Below, piece after piece: positions 58,518-64,000 of a DNA stretch of 64,000 nucleotides (position 1 is the first letter of the stretch; every line of letters starts with the position of its first letter). A program made the position numbers and the translations under genes. The stretch comes from Marivivens donghaensis (lineage in GTDB: Bacteria > Pseudomonadota > Alphaproteobacteria > Rhodobacterales > Rhodobacteraceae), in the NCBI RefSeq assembly GCF_011806565.1, contig NZ_JAATOP010000005.1, positions 124,001-188,000 on the forward strand, given 5' to 3'. The notes under the pieces are model-generated. The model did not search any database. It worked only from the letters and a program-made list of their open reading frames with translations, and was not told where the DNA came from.

Positions 58518-59255
58518 ATGTTTGATCTGACCGGCAAAAACGCCCTTATCACAGGCGCTTCGGGCGGTATCGGCGGCGCCATCGCCAAGGCGCTGCACGC
58601 CGCTGGCGCGACCGTCACCATCTCGGGCACACGTCAGGGCCCGCTGGACGAACTGGCCGCCGAACTGGGTGACCGCGTTCACGTCCTGACCTGTAACCTC
58701 TCTGACGCCGACGCCGTCAACGCGCTGCCGAAAGCCGCCGCTGACGCTATGGGTTCGGTCGATATCCTCGTGAACAACGCGGGCATCACCAAGGACAACC
58801 TCTTCATGCGCATGTCGGAAGAAGAGTGGGCCAGCGTTCTGGAGGTCAACCTGACCTCGACCATGCGCCTGTGCAAAGGCGTCGTACGCGGCATGATGAA
58901 GTCCCGCTGGGGCCGCATTGTGAACATCTCGTCGATCGTCGGCGCCACCGGCAACCCCGGTCAGGCGAACTATGCCGCGTCGAAAGCGGGCATGGTCGGC
59001 ATGTCGAAGTCCATCGCCTATGAGGTCGCCAGCCGCGGTATCACCGTGAACTGCGTCGCGCCGGGCTTTATCGCGACGGCGATGACCGACAAGCTGAACG
59101 ACGACCAGAAGGCCAAGATCAACGATCAGATTCCCGCCGCCCGCATGGGCACGCCAGAAGAAATCGCCGCTGCGGTTCTTTATCTGGCGTCGAATGAGGC
59201 CGGATACGTCACTGGATCGACCGTTCACGTCAACGGCGGAATGGCTATGCTCTAA
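58518..59255 (+). CDS. fabG: 3-oxoacyl-ACP reductase
   Basis: The 245-residue short-chain dehydrogenase has TGASGGIGGAIA for NADPH, and the catalytic S139, Y152 and K156 in NISSIVG and NYAASKAG. It reduces 3-oxoacyl-ACP. Coupled with fabD. Its TAA lies inside the palindrome 59253-59273, and a terminator follows, so fabD-fabG end before the TetR gene. Confidence 0.97.
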   Translation: MFDLTGKNALITGASGGIGGAIAKALHAAGATVTISGTRQGPLDELAAELGDRVHVLTCNLSDADAVNALPKAAADAMGSVDILVNNAGITKDNLFMRMSEEEWASVLEVNLTSTMRLCKGVVRGMMKSRWGRIVNISSIVGATGNPGQANYAASKAGMVGMSKSIAYEVASRGITVNCVAPGFIATAMTDKLNDDQKAKINDQIPAARMGTPEEIAAAVLYLASNEAGYVTGSTVHVNGGMAML

Positions 59256-59280
59256 CTTACGCTAGGTAAGTTACATATTC
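59253..59280. promoter_or_regulatory. Perfect palindrome, probable TetR operator
   Basis: TAACTTAC-GCTAG-GTAAGTTA is a perfect 8+5+8 inverted repeat at 59253-59273, and its right half with flank, GTAAGTTACATATTC (59266-59280), recurs almost exactly as GTAAGTAACATATATTC at 59350-59366, just before the TetR start codon. Confidence 0.55.
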
Positions 59281-59289
59281 TTATGAATA

Positions 59290-59317
59290 GGGGGTAGCGT
59301 TTCGCTGCCCCTTTTTT
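59290..59317 (+). terminator. Terminator after fabG
   Basis: GGGGTAGCG, TTT, CGCTGCCCC then T6. Confidence 0.85.
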
Positions 59318-59349
59318 GTACAAGCGTTCCATAAAAAAATTGAAAGACT

Positions 59350-59366
59350 GTAAGTAACATATATTC
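59350..59366 (+). promoter_or_regulatory. Second half-site of the putative operator
   Basis: GTAAGTAACATATATTC, 16-32 bases before the regulator ATG; matches the right arm and flank of the upstream palindrome with one base change and a two-base insertion. Confidence 0.45.
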
Positions 59367-59381
59367 CTTTACGGAGACCTC

Positions 59382-59972
59382 ATGGGACGCAAGCCGGGAT
59401 TTACCGACGAGCAGGTCTTTGTGTGGCTTTCGGAGCATTTGGCACAAGCTCCGGGAGTAACGGTTCAACAAGTGTCTAAAGGAACCGGAGTATCCGTTGG
59501 TTCGCTCTACCATCGGTACGGTTCCATGGAAGGCCTTCTGGCCGAAGCATGGATTTGGGCGCAGGATCATTTTTCGCGCCTTATCGTGCCTTTGCTGAAG
59601 GCTGACGGCGAACGTGCGGCTACCCGCGCGGCGCTCGAAGTGTTGAATTTCGTCAACGCGAACAAAGCCGCAGCAACGCTGCTCTTCCTCGTGCCGGAGC
59701 GCTATCTCGTGCGTCCGGGTCTTGACCTGTCGATCATGGATCGTGTGGCCGAGGCGAGGGACCTTCTCGCATCCTCAATTAGCGATTTTGCTAGTCGGAT
59801 CAATCACATCGCAGAGACTGTCGAACTGGCTGTGTTGCAGCTTCCGGCATCGCTCGCGGAAAAATACCTGCCGCACGGTACAATTCCGGCGCAAGCTGAA
59901 CTATATGTGCGCAAGACATGCAGGATGATCCTGAGCAACCCTCTGGAAATCGAAGAAGTAGAGCACGCTTGA
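59382..59972 (+). CDS. TetR/AcrR-family regulator within the fab cluster
   Basis: The 196-residue protein has a TetR-type N-terminal HTH (VTVQQVSKGTGVSVGSLYHRYG, residues 27-48) and a long helical C-terminal domain (AALEVLNFVNANKAAATLLF, YLVRPGLD, then RINHIAETVELAVLQLPASL) that would bind an effector. Probably a local repressor; a fatty-acyl ligand or fab target is only inferred from position. Codon use and lower GC than fabG hint at later acquisition. TACGGAGACC supplies the ribosome site. Confidence 0.9.
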   Translation: MGRKPGFTDEQVFVWLSEHLAQAPGVTVQQVSKGTGVSVGSLYHRYGSMEGLLAEAWIWAQDHFSRLIVPLLKADGERAATRAALEVLNFVNANKAAATLLFLVPERYLVRPGLDLSIMDRVAEARDLLASSISDFASRINHIAETVELAVLQLPASLAEKYLPHGTIPAQAELYVRKTCRMILSNPLEIEEVEHA

Positions 59973-59978
59973 AAGCGT

Positions 59979-60006
59979 TTGCCTCTGGGGAATTCTCTGC
60001 TATAGC
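59979..60006 (+). promoter_or_regulatory. Probable acpP promoter
   Basis: TTGCCT (59979-59984), 16-base spacer, TATAGC (60001-60006). A perfect hairpin GCAGAGGG/CCCTCTGC (60022-60041) follows in the leader. Confidence 0.5.
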
Positions 60007-60130
60007 CCACTGAGATTTGCCGCAGAGGGGTCACCCTCTGCAATGGTGGCGCCCCCCCGCGGGCATTTGAACCGCCCCGACGGGGCAAGCTAAAAGAACG
60101 GGCAAAAGCCCAAATTAAGAGGACTAGGAC

Positions 60131-60364
60131 ATGAGCGACGTCGCTGATCGTGTACGCAAGATCGTTGTTGAGCACCTGGGTGTTGAAGAAGAAAAAGTGA
60201 CTGAGAACGCTTCGTTCATCGACGATCTCGGCGCAGACAGCCTCGACACCGTTGAGCTGGTAATGGCATTCGAAGAAGAGTTCGGCATCGAGATCCCGGA
60301 CGATGCAGCCGAAACCATCCAGACCTTCGGCGACGCAGTCAAGTTCATCTCGGAAGCCAAGTAA
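60131..60364 (+). CDS. acpP: Acyl carrier protein
   Basis: The 77-residue acidic protein has the phosphopantetheine attachment serine S37 in [10 protein letters not shown] and the helices of ACP ([20 protein letters not shown]). Carries acyl chains in fatty acid synthesis. Own promoter; AAGAGGA precedes the ATG. Confidence 0.97.
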   Translation: MSDVADRVRKIVVEHLGVEEEKVTENASFIDDLGADSLDTVELVMAFEEEFGIEIPDDAAETIQTFGDAVKFISEAK

Positions 60365-60390
60365 TTCTGGCCTCTACATGAATACGGAAA

Positions 60391-60415
60391 CGGCACCCCA
60401 CGGGGTGCCGTTTTT
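60391..60415 (+). terminator. Terminator after acpP
   Basis: CGGCACCCC, two-base loop, GGGGTGCCG, T5. Confidence 0.88.
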
Positions 60416-60436
60416 GTTTGTGGGGTCAGTATAAGT

Positions 60437-61285
60437 TCAGGTCGCGGCGACCTTGGTCCTGACGATGGGTTTGCTGGCGCCTTGAGGCAGAACGCCCATC
60501 AACTCGCGCCGCGACAGCAGCCTTTCGAACCGCAGCCCGCAGGCATAGGCGTTCTGCCACGCCGCGCGGCCGGTGATCTTGATCCCCGCGAATTCCAGCG
60601 TCATCGGTGCCGCCAGTTTCTGAGTAGAGCAGGGCGGGCGGTCGATTTTTGCGCCCCCGCGGCTGAGGTCATGCAGCCGCATATCGTAGCTTTCCTTGCC
60701 GATTGTCACCTTGGCCGACAGGTTCACGAAATACCGGTCACTCAGCGCATCGCGGCGGATCAGATGCCTGATCCACGCCGCAAGGCCGATGAGCGCGGCG
60801 ATCACACCCATCGCGGTCAGGCTTTCGCGGCTGAGGGCAATCCGCAGCGCCTCCAGCACGAAATGCCGTTCATTGCCGCTATGGATATCCACCGCGACGC
60901 CGTGACAGTCGAGCATCGCAAGCGCACCGATAGCGCGGGCCACGGCCACGCGCACATCGTGGTCCTGGGCGCGCAGTTTGATGCTATCGGGCCCGTCGGC
61001 GGCCACGGTCGCCGAAACTGCCGCAAGAGCGAGCGCCAGTTTGTCCGCTGCGTCCTCCAGTTCCGTGCCCGCGAGCGTTGCGTGCAACCCGTCGGGGTCG
61101 AACCGCGTGAGGTGGGACAATGTGGTGGCCAGCGCGCCTTCCCAAGCGTCACCATCCGCCGTCGCCAGCGCGGATTGCGCAGCAAAGAGCCGCAACAGAT
61201 CGTTCGAGGTGCGGCACACCTCTACGGCACGGCCCCAAATGGGAATCATGCACAGGATAATCGCGAGAATTAAACGACCCGACAT
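60437..61285 (-). CDS. Membrane-anchored PilZ-domain protein
   Basis: The 282-residue protein has a signal-like N-terminus (MSGRLILAIILCMIPIWGRA), a periplasmic helical region to about residue 150, one span (SLTAMGVIAALIGLAAWI) and a C-terminal cytoplasmic PilZ-like domain: RHLIRRDALSDRYFVNLSAK and LHDLSRGGAKI. The D/N-x-S-x-x-G motif is clear; the RxxxR motif is replaced by RRDALSDR, so c-di-GMP binding is uncertain. Such proteins may link envelope signals to motility or exopolysaccharide. Inserted between acpP and fabF on the opposite strand. Confidence 0.78.
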   Translation of the reverse strand: MSGRLILAIILCMIPIWGRAVEVCRTSNDLLRLFAAQSALATADGDAWEGALATTLSHLTRFDPDGLHATLAGTELEDAADKLALALAAVSATVAADGPDSIKLRAQDHDVRVAVARAIGALAMLDCHGVAVDIHSGNERHFVLEALRIALSRESLTAMGVIAALIGLAAWIRHLIRRDALSDRYFVNLSAKVTIGKESYDMRLHDLSRGGAKIDRPPCSTQKLAAPMTLEFAGIKITGRAAWQNAYACGLRFERLLSRRELMGVLPQGASKPIVRTKVAAT

Positions 61286-61438
61286 CTGGCCCCCGCAGCA
61301 GTTCGCCCCTAGATTGCCACAAAGCGGTTAAGGTGGAGTAAACCCGCCTTGAGATATGACCATGTTGCTCACGCCCTTGCCCCGCGACTTCGCATTGCGC
61401 TATCAGGAGCCAACAGAATTCAGAGGTGAGGGCATAAT

Positions 61439-62698
61439 ATGCGCCGTGTCGTTGTAACCGGATTGGGCCTTGTAACCCCGTTGGCCGATGGTGTCGAAGA
61501 AAGCTGGACGCGCATCCTTGATGGCCAGTCGGGCGCAGGACCGATCACCCAGTTCGATCCCGAGGGCCTTGCCACGACCTACGCTTGCGAAGTCAAGCGC
61601 GGTGACGGCACCGATGGCACCTTCGATGCCAACAAGTACATGCAACCCAAAGAGCAGCGCAAAGTGGATGACTTCATCCTCTTCGGCGTTGCGGCGGCCC
61701 AGCAGGCTGTGGAAGATTCGGGTTGGAAGCCGGAAACCGACGAAGACAAGGAACGCACCGGCGTTCTGATCGGCTCGGGTATCGGTGGTCTGAAGTCCAT
61801 CGCCGACACCGCTGTCATGATCGAAGAAAAAGGCCCGCGCCGCGTGTCGCCGTTCTTCATCCCCGGCGCGCTGATCAACCTGATCTCGGGTCAGGTGTCG
61901 ATCAAATACGGCTTCAAGGGTCCGAACCACTCGGTCGTGACCGCCTGTTCGACCGGCGCCCACGCCATCGGCGACGCGGCCCGTCTCATCAAATACGGCG
62001 CGGCTGACGTCATGGTTGCCGGCGGCGCGGAAGCCGCGATCTGCAAGATCGGCATCGCGGGCTTCAATGCTTGTAAAGCGCTTTCCACCAAGGGCGCGGA
62101 AGATCCGGCCAAGGCCAGCCGTCCCTACGACGCAGACCGTGACGGCTTTGTCATGGGCGAGGGCGCGGGCATGTTGGTTCTCGAAGACTACGAACACGCC
62201 AAGGCGCGCGGCGCGAAAATCTACGCCGAAGTGCTCGGCTACGGCATGTCGGGCGACGCCTACCACATCACCGCTCCGTCGGAAGACGGCGAAGGCGCTG
62301 GCCGCTGCATGGCTGCCGCTCTGAAAGACGCGGGTCTGGAGCCGTCGAAGGTCGACTACATCAACGCCCACGGTACCTCGACCATGGCCGACACCATCGA
62401 GCTTGGCGCGGTCGAGCGTATGCTCGGCGATCACGCGAAGAACGTCACCATGTCCTCGACCAAGTCGATGACAGGTCACCTTCTGGGCGCTGCCGGTGCG
62501 ATCGAAGCGGTCTTCTCGATCCTCGCGATCCGCGATCAGGTGGCTCCGCCGACCATCAACCTCGACAACCCCGCTGTCGAAACCGCCGTCGACCTCGCAC
62601 CGAACAAGAAGGTCGAGCGCAAGATCGACGTCGCCCTGTCGAACTCCTTCGGCTTTGGCGGCACGAACGCTTCGGTCATCTTCGGGAAAGTCGACTAA
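61439..62698 (+). CDS. fabF: 3-oxoacyl-ACP synthase II
   Basis: FabF elongates acyl-ACP. The 419-residue protein has the catalytic C170 in TACSTGAHA and histidines in NAHGTSTMAD and MTGHLLGAAGA. The ATG follows GAGGTGAGGG. mltG starts right after its stop. Confidence 0.97.
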   Translation: MRRVVVTGLGLVTPLADGVEESWTRILDGQSGAGPITQFDPEGLATTYACEVKRGDGTDGTFDANKYMQPKEQRKVDDFILFGVAAAQQAVEDSGWKPETDEDKERTGVLIGSGIGGLKSIADTAVMIEEKGPRRVSPFFIPGALINLISGQVSIKYGFKGPNHSVVTACSTGAHAIGDAARLIKYGAADVMVAGGAEAAICKIGIAGFNACKALSTKGAEDPAKASRPYDADRDGFVMGEGAGMLVLEDYEHAKARGAKIYAEVLGYGMSGDAYHITAPSEDGEGAGRCMAAALKDAGLEPSKVDYINAHGTSTMADTIELGAVERMLGDHAKNVTMSSTKSMTGHLLGAAGAIEAVFSILAIRDQVAPPTINLDNPAVETAVDLAPNKKVERKIDVALSNSFGFGGTNASVIFGKVD

Positions 62699-63856
62699 AT
62701 GTGGCGTAACCTCGCGTCCAACGCGCTGACGCTGTTCATCGTCGTGCTGTTTCTGCTCGGCGGCGTCATTCTGTGGGGCCAGCGTGCCTATCAGGAACCG
62801 GGGCCGCTGGCGCAGGCGATGTGCCTCGAAGTGCCCCCGAACTCCGGTATCCGCCGTGTCGCGGCGGAGCTGGAGAACATGGACGCGATCTCCTCGCGTA
62901 TGATCTTCAACATCGCCACCGATGTGGGTGACAAGAACGCCGACCTGAAGGCCGGTAGCTTCCTGATCCCGGCAGGCGCGTCGATGGAAGAGATCATCAC
63001 AGAGATCACCGGCACGGGTCAAAGCACCTGCGGCACCCAAGTGGTCTACGTGATCGGTGTGAACCGTGCCTTCGTCCGCGTGAACGAGCTGGACCCCGAA
63101 ACCCGCGAGTTCGATGCTGTGGCAGAGTTCGACATCGGCGCGGCTGACGTGCCTTCCGAATACGCCGAAGTACGCGGCCAGCAGGACACCCGTTACGCTG
63201 TGAACGTCGTCGAAGGCGGCACCAGCTACAACATCGTGCAGGCGCTGAACGGCATCGACGCGCTGGAAGGCGAGATCACCGAGATCCCCGCCGAAGGCTC
63301 GCTCGCTCCGCAGTATTACGAGTTCCAGCCCGGTGACAGCGTGACGGCTCTCGTGCAGCAGATGGAAGACAAGCAGGTCGCCAACCTCGCTGCCGCATGG
63401 GAACAGCGAGACGACGATCTGCCCTACGACACGCCCGAAGAGGCGCTCATCATGGCGTCGATCGTTGAAAAGGAAACCGGCATCGCCTCGGAACGCCCGC
63501 AGGTCGCCAGCGTCTTTATCAACCGTCTGCGTCAGGGGATGCGTCTGCAAACCGACCCGACTGTCATCTATGGCGTGACGAACGGCGAAGGCGTGCTGGG
63601 CCGCGGTCTGCGCCGCAGCGAACTGGACCGTCAGACCCCGTATAACACCTACCTGATCGACGGTCTGCCGCCGACGCCCATCGCCAACCCTGGTATGGAT
63701 GCGATCATGGCAGCGGTGAAGCCGGACGAGACGGACTACATCTTCTTCGTCGCCAAAACGCTGAACCCCGCCGATGGCCACGTGTTCTCGACCAACCTGT
63801 CGGACCACAATGACAACGTCGCAGCCTTCCGCGCTCTCGAAGCGGCGGCGAACTGA
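62699..63856 (+). CDS. mltG: Endolytic murein transglycosylase MltG
   Basis: MltG cuts nascent peptidoglycan at the inner membrane and may set glycan length. The 385-residue protein has one N-terminal span (ALTLFIVVLFLLGGVILWG), a LysM-like region and the YceG catalytic domain with Glu in ASIVEKETG, then SVFINRLRQGMRLQTDPTVI and TPYNTYLIDGLPPTPIANPG. It abuts fabF with no gap, as in many proteobacteria. Confidence 0.96.
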   Translation: MWRNLASNALTLFIVVLFLLGGVILWGQRAYQEPGPLAQAMCLEVPPNSGIRRVAAELENMDAISSRMIFNIATDVGDKNADLKAGSFLIPAGASMEEIITEITGTGQSTCGTQVVYVIGVNRAFVRVNELDPETREFDAVAEFDIGAADVPSEYAEVRGQQDTRYAVNVVEGGTSYNIVQALNGIDALEGEITEIPAEGSLAPQYYEFQPGDSVTALVQQMEDKQVANLAAAWEQRDDDLPYDTPEEALIMASIVEKETGIASERPQVASVFINRLRQGMRLQTDPTVIYGVTNGEGVLGRGLRRSELDRQTPYNTYLIDGLPPTPIANPGMDAIMAAVKPDETDYIFFVAKTLNPADGHVFSTNLSDHNDNVAAFRALEAAAN

Positions 63857-63923
63857 TCGGACGGGGCGTTAACCTCAAATATGCAAGCTCCGGCTATTGT
63901 CACTGACAGGCTGGACGCAAACG

Positions 63924-63949
63924 AAAGCGGTCCTTCGGGGCCGCTTTTT
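63924..63949 (+). terminator. Terminator after mltG
   Basis: AAAGCGGTCC, TTCG, GGGCCGCTTT(TT). Confidence 0.85.
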
Positions 63950-63988
63950 CGTTTCCGCTCTACTGGCGGAGCCATTGAGGCAGGCAAC

Positions 63989-64000
63989 ATGACGCAAGCT
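63989..64000 (+). CDS. Possible start of a gene running off the window
   Basis: ATG at 63989 begins MTQA, preceded by TTGAGGCAGGC. Only four codons are visible, so no product can be given. Confidence 0.35.

Overview
The window looks like chromosomal DNA of an alphaproteobacterium of the family Rhodobacteraceae (roseobacter group). This rests on protein families and gene order: yajC-secD-secF-Mth938-like-ccmABCDG, fabD-fabG-acpP-fabF-mltG, rpsF-rpsR-rplI and glnB-glnA. Further support comes from the roseobacter-type FliG, LuxR-type sensors, high GC with GCC/GAC-rich codons, and dispersed intergenic repeats built around the 18-mer CATTCTGACAAAAATACC. No species is claimed. No phage, insertion sequence or CRISPR array was seen; most of the window is core genome with a few accessory insertions.

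Layout. 1-4.3 kb (minus strand): the 5' part of dnaB, pyrE, an RTX protein gene and pyrC; the RTX gene splits the pyrimidine pair and is bounded by hairpins. 4.4-12.5 kb: a DUF1127 protein, a poorly understood Rhodobacteraceae protein, then a CoxD-like AAA ATPase, a CoxE-like VWA protein, a very acidic OmpA-family protein, an XdhC/CoxI-family protein and a MoeA-like molybdopterin-binding protein. This is a molybdenum-hydroxylase maturation set without the hydroxylase itself. 12.5-20 kb: infC with a probable AUA start, two identical tRNA-Asp genes, an ABC-F ATPase, ndk, a Pmp3/DUF4112 membrane pair and a hybrid histidine kinase. 20.3-26.3 kb: the five-gene urea ABC transporter urtABCDE. 26.4-34.7 kb: kdsA, a frameshifted RBBP9-like hydrolase, the Sec accessory genes and the first part of the cytochrome c maturation operon.

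34.7-35.1 kb holds a phased cluster of DnaA-box-like sites, followed by acnA, a DUF1223 protein, an LpxL-type acyltransferase, an orphan fliG, and a divergent LuxR pair of which one member lacks the DNA-binding domain. 42-50 kb: argC, purB, three small accessory enzymes, glnA-glnB and nnr. 50-57 kb: a Hint-domain protein, tRNA-Leu, tig, a secreted protein, cpdB and the rpsF-rpsR-rplI operon. 57-64 kb: fatty acid synthesis (fabD, fabG, acpP, fabF) and mltG, with a TetR regulator and a PilZ-domain protein inserted.

The genes mostly serve growth: pyrimidine, purine and arginine synthesis, nitrogen assimilation (urea uptake, PII and glutamine synthetase), protein export, cytochrome c and envelope synthesis. 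The most informative non-routine signals are the DnaA box inside the inferred dnaB promoter, the DnaA-box cluster upstream of position 35 kb, the truncated/full LuxR pair, the TetR with its own palindrome inside the fab cluster, the AUA start of infC, and the hairpin in the leader of the RTX gene. No single previously undescribed multi-gene system can be demonstrated from the sequence alone.
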